Source: JBBSBL01 sp038251325
GTDB lineage: Bacteria > Actinomycetota > Thermoleophilia > Solirubrobacterales > Solirubrobacteraceae
Assembly: GCA_038251325.1 (NCBI GenBank)
Contig: JBBSBL010000038.1
Span: 1-26,080, forward strand
Direction: 5' to 3'
DNA length: 26,080 bases
In this document: positions 7,538-16,885 of the stretch, piece by piece
Position numbering within the stretch: the first letter of the stretch is position 1
Layout of the letters: each line of letters opens with the position of its first letter
Notes under the pieces: model-generated
Seen by the model: the letters and a program-made list of their open reading frames with translations, nothing else
What the model was told of the DNA's origin: nothing
The model's database searches: none
Translations under genes and position numbers: made by a program

Positions 7538-8494
7538 TCAGGCGTCGTCCGTGCCGAGCAGCGTTCTGAGCGCGTGGGCGGTGTGGTCGGGGTGGTCGCG
7601 GAGTTGGCGCCAGGTGAAGCGGGTCATGCGCCACCCGGCGAGCTGGAGGTCGAGGTCGCGGGCGCGGTCATCCTCGAACTGGCGCCGGGTTGCGTGGGTG
7701 GCGTAGCCGTCGACCTCGGCGATCAGGCGCTGGTCGGCCCAGAGCGCGTCGACTCGGTAGCGGCGGCCCGGCACCTCGATCCAGCGGTTGAACTCCGCCG
7801 GCGGCAGGGCGTGGTTGTCGATGAGCTCGCGGAAGCGGTGCTCGAGCTCGCTCTCGGCCATCGACGCGCCGGGGTCGAGCTCGGCGAGCGCGGCCCTGAG
7901 GGCGGGGGCGCCGTGGCGGCGGGGGTATCGGTCCAGGAGCGCGGCGAGGGCGCGACCGTCGAAGATCCGTTGGACCTCGGCCTCGTTGACCGCCCGCGCG
8001 AGCCGACGGCGATCGAGGACGCTCGCGAGGTCCAGCAACGTCCGCGCCGGGGTCGTCACCGGAATCCGGTCAAGGACGGTCCGCTCGTCGTCGGCCAGGC
8101 GTGTCTCGTGGAAGCGGATGCCCAGCCGGCCGCGCCGGCTGGTGGGTACCGTCACGTCCGTGCGGGCCTGCGCCGTCGAGCGGATCGACCACAGCGCCGC
8201 CGCGGAGCGGTGACTCACCGTCGCGCCGGGCCCACACGCGAGAACGGCGGCAAGGAAGTAGCCCTCACGCGGCACGACCCGATCTCCGACGGCGCACACC
8301 CCGCGATGAAGCGGCCGCAGTCGCCCGGTGGCCACCCGCCGCTCGATCTCGCCGCGCGTCATCCCCACCGCCTCGAGCTGGCGACGCACGACGACAGCAT
8401 GCTGCCGCTCCGCCAGGTTCCCGATCAGCCGATCGGGATGCTCCGCCTGTACTTCACCATCATTACCGCGGTCAACCTCGGGCGGATCGGGCAT
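7538..8494 (-). CDS. AbiEi-like winged-helix plus DUF559 nuclease-fold protein
   Basis: Two-part protein of 318 aa. Residues about 26-70 (AERQHAVVVRRQLEAVGMT then LHRGVCAVG) match the N-terminal winged-helix of AbiEi-type antitoxins. Residues about 213-315 are a DUF559 / very-short-patch-repair-like domain of the PD-(D/E)xK fold: Glu215 in ESELEHRF, Asp249 in YRVDALW, and Glu260/Asp262 in LIAEVDGYATH, followed by DDRARDLDLQLAGW. All expected acidic residues are present, so a DNA-cutting activity is possible. Such proteins are numerous in actinobacteria, often without a partner toxin, and none is adjacent here. The ATG at 8494 gives about 20 extra residues before the usual family start; a later start is possible. 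It lies 147 bases after polA. Function unproven. Confidence 0.78.
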   Translation of the reverse strand: MPDPPEVDRGNDGEVQAEHPDRLIGNLAERQHAVVVRRQLEAVGMTRGEIERRVATGRLRPLHRGVCAVGDRVVPREGYFLAAVLACGPGATVSHRSAAALWSIRSTAQARTDVTVPTSRRGRLGIRFHETRLADDERTVLDRIPVTTPARTLLDLASVLDRRRLARAVNEAEVQRIFDGRALAALLDRYPRRHGAPALRAALAELDPGASMAESELEHRFRELIDNHALPPAEFNRWIEVPGRRYRVDALWADQRLIAEVDGYATHATRRQFEDDRARDLDLQLAGWRMTRFTWRQLRDHPDHTAHALRTLLGTDDA

Positions 8495-8618
8495 CCCCCA
8501 GCCTGGCCGACGCTGTGTAGCGCGTGGGGCGCGAAACGGAACGAATCACCACCGCAACCGCGCCGCCTTCCTTGCCGCCGTCAACGCGCGCAAAGCCACC
8601 ACGGCGTCCGACCCGCCC

Positions 8619-8641
8619 GGCGGCCAACGGCCAGCGCCGCC
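8619..8641 (-). terminator. GC hairpin directly after polA
   Basis: GGCGGC (8619-8624) pairs perfectly with GCCGCC (8636-8641) around an 11-base loop and abuts the polA stop codon. No T-run follows on the minus strand, so it may be a weak or Rho-assisted terminator or an mRNA-stabilising stem. The rest of 8495-8641 shows no gene. Confidence 0.3.
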
Positions 8642-11224
8642 CTACTTCGCCTCCATCCAGTTCGGCCCGATGCCGGCGTCCACGACGAGCGGCGGGTCCA
8701 TCTCGCACGCGGCGACCATCTCCGCGCAGACGAGGTCGCGGGCGGCCTCCGCCTCCTCGGCGGGGCCCTCGAAGAGCAGCTCGTCGTGGATCTGCAGGAT
8801 GAGCCGGGTGGCGAGGCCGGCGTCGTCGAGCGCCCGGTGGCAGCGCACCATCGCGAGCTTGATGATGTCCGCCGCGGTGCCCTGGATCACGGTATTGACC
8901 GCGAGGCGCTCGCCGAGCCCGCGCGTCTGGCGGTTGCGGGCGCGGATCTCCGGGATCTGGCGGCGTCGGCCGAAAAGCGTGCTCACGTAGCCGTGCTCCT
9001 CGGCCTGGGCGATCGCCTCCGCGATGAACCGCCGCACCGCCGGGAAGCCGTCGAGGTAGCGCTCGATGAACTCGGCCGCCTCCTCGCGCGGGATCTGGAG
9101 GCGGTCGGCGAGGCCGAAGTCCGTCAGGCCGTAGACGATCCCGTAGTTGACCATCTTCGCCTTCGAGCGGGTGCCCGGATCGACGTCGCCCTCGCCGGCG
9201 CCGAGCACCTCGCGAGCGGTGGCGGTGTGGACGTCCTCCCCGCGCCGGAAGATCTCCCGCAGCACGTCCTCGCCGGCGATGTGGGCCAGGACCCTAAGCT
9301 CCACCTGCGAGTAGTCGACCGAGACGAGCAGCCGGCCCGGCTCGGCGGCGAAGCAGGCGCGGATCTCGCGGCCCAGCGCGGTGCGGATCGGGATGTTCTG
9401 CAGATTCGGGTTGGTCGAGGAGAGCCGGCCCGTGGCGGCCACGACCTGGCTGAACGTCGTGTGGATACGTCCGTCGGCGGGGTCGATCCACTCCGGCAGG
9501 GCGTCCAGGTAGGTGGAGGCGAGCTTGGTCAGCTCCCGCCAGCGCTCGACCTTCTCCACGATCTCGTGCTCGCCGCGGATCGCTTGGAGCACGCGCGCGT
9601 CGGTGGAGAAGCCCGTCTTGCCGCGCCGCTTGCGCGAGAGCTCGAGCTTGACGAACAACACCTCGGCGAGCTGCTGGGGCGACCCGATCGTGAACTCCTC
9701 CCCGGCCAGGTCCCAGATCTCGCGCTCGAGCGCGTCGGCGTCGGCCTTGACGCGCGTCGAGATCTCCGCGAGGCGCTCCGTGTCGAGCTTCAGCCCCGCG
9801 ACCTCCATCGCCCGCAGCACCCGCACGAGCGGGAGCTCGATTCCGGTCAGGAGATCCTCGAGGCCGCGCTCGCGGAGCTGGGGGCGCTGGGCGGCGGCCA
9901 GCGCGTACACGAGCACCGCGTCGTCGGCCGCGGGGTCGCCCGTCTCGGCCGCGAGCCCGCGCTCCTCCGCGAGCTCGGCCAGCGGGTAGCCGCGCCGGGC
10001 GGGATCGAGCAGATAGGCGGCGATCATCGTGTCGTGGCCGAGGTCGTCGGGAACCTGGAGCAGCGCCTTGGCGTCGTGAGCGAGGACCGTCCGCTCCGCG
10101 CAGGCGGCGACGAGCTCGGCGGGGTCCCCCACGTCGCCGCCGACCGCCTCCCCCTCACCGGCGTAGGCGCCGAACCGCCACCCCTCCGCGGCGGCGAAGA
10201 GCGCGCCCTCCGGCGCCTCGGGGGCCCGGGCGGCGAGCGCGAGGTCGCCGGTCCCCAGCGCGGCGGCGTCCGACGTGCAGCCCGGACGCAGCTCCACGGC
10301 GAGCGACGCCTCGGCGCTCGGCCGCGGCGCCGCCGCCTCCTCGCTCCCCAGCGCCTCCTCGAGCCGTCGCAGCGGGTCGCGCAGCTCGAACTCGCGGAAC
10401 ACGTCGCGCAGCCGCGATCGGTCGGGCTCGGCGGCCACGAAGGCCCGCGCCTCCAGGTCGGTCGGGATGTCGCGCTGCGCGGTGGCCAGCGCCTTGGAAA
10501 CCCGCGCGTCCTCCGCGTGCTCGCGCAGCATCTGCTGGCGCTTGGCCCCGCTGATCTCGTCCACGTGCTCGAGCACGGATTCGAGCGACCCGTAGCGCTG
10601 GAGGAGCTGGGCCGCGGTCTTGTCGCCGATGCCGGGGACGCCCGGGATGTTGTCGGAGGTGTCGCCCTTCAGGCCGATGAAGTCGGGCACGAGCTCCGGC
10701 GGGATGCCGTAGCGCTCCACGACCCCGTCGCGGTCGTAGATCCGCGTGTCGGTGATCCCGCGGGAGGTGGTCATGATCCGCACCCCGTCGTCCACGAGCT
10801 GGTAGGCGTCGCGGTCTCCGGTGACGACGAGCACCGGCACCCCCTCCCCCTTCGCGCGCTCGGCGAGCGAGGCAATGACGTCGTCGGCCTCGAAGCCGTC
10901 GACCGCCAGGTTGCGGTAGCCGAAGGCGTCGACCAACGGCTCCAGATGCGGCCACTGCTGCCCCAGCAGGTCGGGCCGCGAGCTGCGCTGGGCCTTGTAC
11001 TCGGGGTAGACCTCACGGCGGCCGGAGTGCCCCGCGTCCCACACCACGACGGTCGGCTGGACCCCCCGGTCGGTGACGAGCTTCACCAGCATCGAGGCGA
11101 ACCCGAAGATCGCGTTGGTCGGCATCCCGGCCGACGTCGCGATCGACTCGGGCAGGGCGAAGAACGCCCGGTAGGCGAGCGAGTTGCCGTCGATGAGGAT
11201 GAGCTCGTCGCTCGCACCGGTCAT
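8642..11224 (-). CDS. polA: DNA polymerase I
   Basis: Gap-filling polymerase for repair and Okazaki-fragment processing; 860 aa. The 5' nuclease domain is at about 6-290 (LILIDGNSLAYRAFFALP, FEADDVIA, GDRDAYQLV, GLKGDTSDNIPGVPGIG). The middle 3'-5' exonuclease-like region (about 300-470) lacks the D-x-E and other metal-binding acids, so proofreading is predicted absent. In the polymerase domain motif A has Asp637 (VDYSQVELR), motif B runs RSKAKMVNYGIVYG from 686, and motif C has His813-Asp814-Glu815. Tyr694 replaces the Phe762 of E. coli Pol I that excludes dideoxynucleotides. Transcribed from a promoter shared with the malic-enzyme gene; TAGAGT lies 9 bases before the ATG. Confidence 0.97.
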   Translation of the reverse strand: MTGASDELILIDGNSLAYRAFFALPESIATSAGMPTNAIFGFASMLVKLVTDRGVQPTVVVWDAGHSGRREVYPEYKAQRSSRPDLLGQQWPHLEPLVDAFGYRNLAVDGFEADDVIASLAERAKGEGVPVLVVTGDRDAYQLVDDGVRIMTTSRGITDTRIYDRDGVVERYGIPPELVPDFIGLKGDTSDNIPGVPGIGDKTAAQLLQRYGSLESVLEHVDEISGAKRQQMLREHAEDARVSKALATAQRDIPTDLEARAFVAAEPDRSRLRDVFREFELRDPLRRLEEALGSEEAAAPRPSAEASLAVELRPGCTSDAAALGTGDLALAARAPEAPEGALFAAAEGWRFGAYAGEGEAVGGDVGDPAELVAACAERTVLAHDAKALLQVPDDLGHDTMIAAYLLDPARRGYPLAELAEERGLAAETGDPAADDAVLVYALAAAQRPQLRERGLEDLLTGIELPLVRVLRAMEVAGLKLDTERLAEISTRVKADADALEREIWDLAGEEFTIGSPQQLAEVLFVKLELSRKRRGKTGFSTDARVLQAIRGEHEIVEKVERWRELTKLASTYLDALPEWIDPADGRIHTTFSQVVAATGRLSSTNPNLQNIPIRTALGREIRACFAAEPGRLLVSVDYSQVELRVLAHIAGEDVLREIFRRGEDVHTATAREVLGAGEGDVDPGTRSKAKMVNYGIVYGLTDFGLADRLQIPREEAAEFIERYLDGFPAVRRFIAEAIAQAEEHGYVSTLFGRRRQIPEIRARNRQTRGLGERLAVNTVIQGTAADIIKLAMVRCHRALDDAGLATRLILQIHDELLFEGPAEEAEAARDLVCAEMVAACEMDPPLVVDAGIGPNWMEAK

Positions 11225-11233
11225 GGCGCGAAC

Positions 11234-11243
11234 ACTCTAGAGT
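11234..11243. promoter_or_regulatory. Palindromic -10 shared by polA and malic enzyme
   Basis: ACTCTAGAGT is a perfect 10-base palindrome that presents TAGAGT, a TAnnnT -10 match, on both strands (11238-11243 on plus, 11239-11234 on minus). On the minus strand it ends 9 bases before the polA ATG (near-leaderless). On the plus strand it ends 35 bases before the malic-enzyme ATG. It is the only A/T-rich patch in this 56-base divergent region. Confidence 0.45.
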
Positions 11244-11278
11244 CAGATCCGCCTCCCGCTCACGGCCTCACCCCCTCG

Positions 11279-12748
11279 ATGTCCCTGCAGCCCAGCGCCC
11301 AGTACTCGCTCACGATCCGCGTGGAGATCGCCCACCGACCCGGCATGCTCGGGCGCGTGGCCAGCGCGATCGGCAGCGCCGGCGGGACGATCGGCGCAGT
11401 CGACCTCGTCGAGGTGACCGGCGAGCACACCGTCCGCGACATCACGGTCGACGCGCCCGAACAGGACGACTGGGCTCGCATCCTCGGGGCCATCGACGGC
11501 GTCGACGGCGCGCGGACCGTGGACACCACCGACCGGACCTTCCTGCTCCACGTCGGCGGCAAGATCGAGCAGCACAACAAGCATCCGCTGAAGACCCGCG
11601 ACGACCTCTCGATGGCCTACACACCTGGCGTCGCGCGGGTGTGCCGCGCGATACACGCCGACCCCGACAAGGCGTTCCGGTACACGATCAAGCGCAACAC
11701 GGTCGCCGTCGTCTCTGACGGCACGGCCGTGCTGGGGCTCGGCGACATCGGCCCGCGCGCGGCCATGCCCGTGATGGAGGGCAAGGCCATGCTCTTCAAG
11801 GAGTTCGCCGGGGTCGACGCCTTCCCGATCTGCCTCGACACCAAGGATCCGGACGAGATCGTCGCCGCGGTCACGGCGATGGCGCCGACCTTCGGAGGCA
11901 TCAACCTGGAGGACATCTCCGCGCCGCGCTGCTTCGAGATCGAGGACCGGCTCAAGGCCGCGCTCGACATCCCGGTCTTCCACGACGACCAGCACGGCAC
12001 CGCGGTCGTCGTCCTCGCCGCGCTGCTCAACGCCGCGCGGCTCACCGACCGCCGGCTGGGCGAGTTGCGCGTGCTCGTCGTCGGGCTCGGGGCGGCGGGG
12101 GTGGCGGTGACCAAGATCCTGCTCGCCGCCGGCGTCGGCGACGTGATCGGCTGTGACTCGCGCGGCGCGATCCACACCGACCGCCCGGACTACCTCGACG
12201 GGTCGATGAACCGGATGAAGCACTGGTACGCGGAGGCAACGAACCAGGAGCGTCGGGCGGGCGGGCCGGCCGACGTCATCGAGGGCGCCGACCTGTTCAT
12301 CGGGCTCTCCGGCGCGCGCGTGATGCCGCCCGAGGCGCTGGGCCGGATGGCGCGGGACCCGATCGTGTTCGCGATGGCGAACCCGACGCCCGAGGTCTCG
12401 CCCGAAGAGGCGGCGCCCTACGTGCGGGTGATGGCCACCGGGCGCTCGGACTACCCCAACCAGATCAACAACGTGCTCTGCTTCCCCGGGATCTTCCGCG
12501 GCGCCCTGGACGTCCGCGCGCAGGACATCTCCGAGGGCATGAAGATGGCAGCGGCCCGCGCGATCGCCGCGATCGTCGGCGACGACGAGCTCCGCGAGGA
12601 CTACATCATCCCCAGTGTGTTCAATCGCGAGGTGGTCGGCGCGGTGGCCGAGGCGGTGGCCGGCGAGGCCCGCGCGAGCGGGGACGCGAAGGCCGGGCTC
12701 GAGCTCGGCTACGCCGCCGCGGACGCGGAGCGCGTCCGCAGCGGCTGA
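11279..12748 (+). CDS. ACT-domain malic enzyme (malate to pyruvate)
   Basis: Oxidative decarboxylation of malate to pyruvate and CO2 with NAD(P)+. 489 aa from ATG 11279. An N-terminal ACT domain (about 9-82: SLTIRVEIAHRPGMLGRV) precedes the catalytic part, suggesting allosteric control by a small ligand such as an amino acid. Catalytic features: Tyr114 in SMAYTPGVARVC, Lys169 in EGKAMLFKEF, the acids of ICLDT and NLEDISAPRCFEIE, Asp236/Asp237 in VFHDDQHGTA, and the dinucleotide-binding GLGAAG at 269-274. Asp287-region residue choice (VIGCDSRG) suggests NAD+ rather than NADP+, but this is inference. ACT-malic enzymes are known in actinobacteria. The acyltransferase gene follows after 9 bases. 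Confidence 0.92.
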   Translation: MSLQPSAQYSLTIRVEIAHRPGMLGRVASAIGSAGGTIGAVDLVEVTGEHTVRDITVDAPEQDDWARILGAIDGVDGARTVDTTDRTFLLHVGGKIEQHNKHPLKTRDDLSMAYTPGVARVCRAIHADPDKAFRYTIKRNTVAVVSDGTAVLGLGDIGPRAAMPVMEGKAMLFKEFAGVDAFPICLDTKDPDEIVAAVTAMAPTFGGINLEDISAPRCFEIEDRLKAALDIPVFHDDQHGTAVVVLAALLNAARLTDRRLGELRVLVVGLGAAGVAVTKILLAAGVGDVIGCDSRGAIHTDRPDYLDGSMNRMKHWYAEATNQERRAGGPADVIEGADLFIGLSGARVMPPEALGRMARDPIVFAMANPTPEVSPEEAAPYVRVMATGRSDYPNQINNVLCFPGIFRGALDVRAQDISEGMKMAAARAIAAIVGDDELREDYIIPSVFNREVVGAVAEAVAGEARASGDAKAGLELGYAAADAERVRSG

Positions 12749-12757
12749 GCCTGCGGC

Positions 12758-14026
12758 GTGACCCCCACCTCCGGGGACGACCCGGCTGTCCGGCCCGCGA
12801 CCGGCGAGCCTCGCTACCGGCTCGTCGATGCGTTCCGGGCGTTCGCCGCCTTCGCCGTCCTCGGCGCCCACGTGGCGCTCTCCTACGGCTTCTTCCGCGG
12901 CACCGTCCGGCTGGACCTGGAGTGGTACCCGCGCCTGCTGTGGTTGGCGCAGGAGGGCGTCGCGCTCTTCTTCGTGATCTCCGGGTTCGTCCTCTACCTG
13001 CCGTTCGTCGCCGCGCGGCTCGGCTCGATCGACCGGCTGCGCATCCGCGCGTACTCCGTCCGGCGTGCGCTGCGGATCGTGCCGGCCTACTGGCTCGCGC
13101 TCACCGTGGTGGTCCTCGTCAACGGAGCCGGAGCAGTGCTCGAGCCCGGCGGGCCGCTGCCCTACTACGCCTTCGCCCAGATCTACCGAGTCGACACCAT
13201 CCCGCACGGCCTGCCGCAGGCCTGGACGCTGTGCGTCGAGATCACCTTCTACGCGCTGCTGCCCCTGTGGGCCTTGCTCGTCGGCCGCGTGCGCAGCACG
13301 GCCCGGTCGCCCTCGGCCGTCCTCCGCGTCGAGCTCGTCGGCGCCGCGCTGCTTTTCGCCTTCTCGACCGCGTGGAAGCTCGGAGTGGTGGGGCTTCTCG
13401 ACCCGGGCGCGAACCCGCGGCGTCCCGGCCTGCTGAGCCTGCCGGCCTACCTCGACCACTTCGCGCTCGGGATGGCGCTGGCCGCGATCTGCGCGGCCGT
13501 GGCCGCGGGCTGGTCCCCACCTCGCTGGGCTCGGGTGGTGGAGCGCCGGCCGTGGGCGCCGTGGATCCCCGCCGCCCTCGGGCTGATCGTGCTCTGGGAC
13601 CGCTCCGGCGGGCAGCTGGACCCGGTCAGCCGCGGCTACGTGTGGCACCGGACGCTCGAGGCCGTCGTCGCGGCCTTGCTGCTCATGCCCGCGGTCATCG
13701 GCGCACGGCGCCGGGACCGGATCCGCAGGGCGCTGGCCGCCCCGCCTCTGCTCTGGCTCGGGGTCGTCTCCTATGCCGTCTACCTCTGGCACGTCGACAT
13801 CACCGACTGGCTGATCGACCTCGGCGGCGACGACGGCGGCCTCGCCGTGCTGCTGGTCCTGGCCACCGCGGCCACGGTGGGGGTCGCCGCCGCGAGCTGG
13901 TACCTGCTCGAGCGCCGCGCGATCGGCCTCGGGCGCCGCATCACCAAGCGGACGCGAGATCGCGCCGGCCGCGGCCGATCATCCCCGCCGGCTGCGCCCG
14001 GACGTGAGGACGCCCGTAGGGAATGA
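12758..14026 (+). CDS. Acyltransferase-3 family membrane O-acyltransferase
   Basis: Integral membrane protein of the OafA/NolL-type acyltransferase family, which moves acyl (often acetyl) groups onto sugars or lipids of the cell surface; acceptor unknown. 422 aa from a GTG at 12758, 9 bases after the malic-enzyme stop. Hallmarks: RLVDAFRAFAAFAVLGAHVA with the conserved His38 in helix 1, GVALFFVISGFVLYLPF at 67-83, YSVRRALRIVPAYW (99-112) carrying the conserved Arg residues, AWTLCVEITFYALLP in the middle, and SYAVYLWH near the end. About ten membrane helices are apparent, then a basic cytoplasmic tail. There is no C-terminal SGNH hydrolase domain. Co-transcribed with the malic enzyme, with which it has no obvious functional link. 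Confidence 0.88.
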   Translation: MTPTSGDDPAVRPATGEPRYRLVDAFRAFAAFAVLGAHVALSYGFFRGTVRLDLEWYPRLLWLAQEGVALFFVISGFVLYLPFVAARLGSIDRLRIRAYSVRRALRIVPAYWLALTVVVLVNGAGAVLEPGGPLPYYAFAQIYRVDTIPHGLPQAWTLCVEITFYALLPLWALLVGRVRSTARSPSAVLRVELVGAALLFAFSTAWKLGVVGLLDPGANPRRPGLLSLPAYLDHFALGMALAAICAAVAAGWSPPRWARVVERRPWAPWIPAALGLIVLWDRSGGQLDPVSRGYVWHRTLEAVVAALLLMPAVIGARRRDRIRRALAAPPLLWLGVVSYAVYLWHVDITDWLIDLGGDDGGLAVLLVLATAATVGVAAASWYLLERRAIGLGRRITKRTRDRAGRGRSSPPAAPGREDARRE

Positions 14027-14042
14027 GCGGGGAAATCCCCGC
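14027..14042 (+). terminator. Hairpin directly after acyltransferase stop
   Basis: GCGGGGA-aa-TCCCCGC: perfect 7-base arms with a 2-base centre, starting on the base after the stop codon at 14024-14026. There is no T-run after it, so it may be an intercistronic RNA structure rather than a classical terminator. It lies 15 bases before the Shine-Dalgarno of the next gene. Confidence 0.35.
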
Positions 14043-14056
14043 ATGACCGCCACCCC

Positions 14057-14061
14057 GGAGG
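14057..14061 (+). promoter_or_regulatory. Shine-Dalgarno GGAGG of the epimerase gene
   Basis: GGAGG ends 9 bases before the ATG at 14071, one of few clear ribosome-binding sites in the window. It is embedded in an 8-codon open frame (14043-14069, MTATPEDP) that stops one base before that ATG. Confidence 0.6.
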
Positions 14062-14070
14062 ACCCCTGAG

Positions 14071-14976
14071 ATGAAGATCACCATCACCGGCGCCACCGGC
14101 CTCATCGGCTCGCGCCTGGTCCGCGAGCTGACCGGCCGCGGCGACGCCGTCACCGTCCTCTCCCGCGACCCAGGCCCGGCGCGCGAGCGCCTCGGCGTCG
14201 ACGCGGTGCGCTGGGACCCCGATCGCGACGAGGCGCCCGTGGACGCGCTGGCCGGCCGCGACGGCGTCGTGCACCTCGCCGGCGAGCCCGTCGCCCAGCG
14301 CTGGAGCGCCGAGTCCAAGCAGCGCATCGGGCGCAGCCGCGAGACGGGCACGGCGAACCTCGTCGCAGGCCTCCGGCAGGCCGACCCCCGCCCGGCGGTG
14401 CTGGTCAGCTCCTCCGCCGTCGGCTACTACGGCCCCCACGGGTCGGAGGAGCTCGACGAGGGCTCCCCGGCCGGCAGCGACTTCCTCGCCGAGGTCTGCG
14501 TGATCTGGGAGCGCGCCGCCCAGGAGGCGATCGAGCTCGGCATGCGCGTGGTCAACGTCCGCACCGGCGTGGTCCTCGATCGCTCCGGCGGGGCGCTGAA
14601 GACGATGCTCCCGCCGTTCCGGCTCGGGGTCGGTGGCCCGGTCGCGGGCGGACGCCAGTACATGCCGTGGGTCCACGTCGACGATGTCGTCGGCCTCTAC
14701 CTCGCGGCGCTCGACGGCGACGAGCGCTGGTCGGGGCCGGTGAACGCGACGGCGCCGACGCCCGTCACCAACGCCGCCTTCTCCAAGGCGCTCGGGCGCG
14801 CCCTCCATCGCCCGGCGATCGCGCCGGTGCCGGCGATCGCCATCAAGGCGCTCTACGGCGAGATGAGCGAGATCGTGACCAAGGGCCAGAACGTGATCCC
14901 GCGCAAGGCGCTGGAGCTGGGTTACGAGTTCCGCCACCCCGAGCTCGACGAGGCGCTGCGCTCGGCGCTGGCCTGA
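14071..14976 (+). CDS. TIGR01777-family NAD(P)-dependent epimerase-like protein
   Basis: Extended short-chain dehydrogenase/epimerase fold, 301 aa. The Rossmann motif GATGLIG is at 7-13. Family marks: VHLAGEPVAQRWS (67-79), SRETGT (89-94), SSSAVGYYG (113-121) holding the catalytic Ser/Tyr region, GGPVAGGRQYMPWVHVDD, and a C-terminal DUF1731 segment (GEMSEIVTKGQNVIPRKALE). This is the YfcH/SulA-like group; no reaction has been established that I can assign. It follows the acyltransferase after a 44-base gap containing a hairpin, and has its own Shine-Dalgarno, so translation is probably independent. It converges with the Liv operon, 18 bases away. Family sure, function unknown. Confidence 0.9.
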   Translation: MKITITGATGLIGSRLVRELTGRGDAVTVLSRDPGPARERLGVDAVRWDPDRDEAPVDALAGRDGVVHLAGEPVAQRWSAESKQRIGRSRETGTANLVAGLRQADPRPAVLVSSSAVGYYGPHGSEELDEGSPAGSDFLAEVCVIWERAAQEAIELGMRVVNVRTGVVLDRSGGALKTMLPPFRLGVGGPVAGGRQYMPWVHVDDVVGLYLAALDGDERWSGPVNATAPTPVTNAAFSKALGRALHRPAIAPVPAIAIKALYGEMSEIVTKGQNVIPRKALELGYEFRHPELDEALRSALA

Positions 14977-14994
14977 GCGGCGGTCGGTCGGCGG

Positions 14995-15347
14995 TCAGGG
15001 CCCGGCCCGGGGAGCCGCGCCGGACTCCCCATCACCCGCGGCCGGCGGGACCTCGGGCGGCGCGTGGCGCTTGGGCCGCGCACCCTCGCGCTTCCACGTC
15101 GAGCTCGCCCTGGCCGGCCACACCAGCCAGATCGGGATCGCGATCAGGGTCAGGAACAGACCGGCGCCCCCGATGGCCAGACCCAGTGGGGTGATGAGCG
15201 CCCCCCCGAGCAGGCCGGTGGTCAAGCCCGCGCGCTCGCCGTACCCCTTGCGGTCGGACAGCCAGGCGCCCCCGATGCACCCGGCCAGCCACAGGAAGAG
15301 GAGGTACAGGCCCTTGACCCCGAGGTCGGCCAGTGGGAGCGCGTCGA

Positions 15348-15351
<4 letters not shown>
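14995..15351 (-). CDS. Small membrane protein at end of Liv operon, unknown function
   Basis: 118 aa. Two to three hydrophobic segments: about 14-31 (LYLLFLWLAGCIGGAWL), and 43-79 as one long or two short helices. The loop SDRKGYGERAG followed by GLLGGALITPLGLAIG resembles small membrane proteins with a KG...G...GLLLGPIG pattern, but I cannot name a family with confidence. The C-terminal 40 residues are Pro/Ala-rich and charged, probably cytoplasmic. The ATG overlaps the livF stop (ATGA), so it is translated with the transporter and may modulate it, though it could equally be a passenger. It is not a standard component of Liv transporters. Confidence 0.75.
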
Positions 15352-16055
<704 letters not shown>

Positions 16056-16060
16056 GGCGA

Positions 16061-16881
<821 letters not shown>

Positions 16882-16885
<4 letters not shown>

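Noticed and set aside
7574..11278. Open plus-strand frame running in phase into the malic-enzyme gene, suggesting a giant protein
   Set aside because: It is antisense to polA and the DUF559 gene; the malic-enzyme ACT domain begins right at ATG 11279 and nothing before it resembles a protein family. Stop-poor antisense frames are expected at this GC content.
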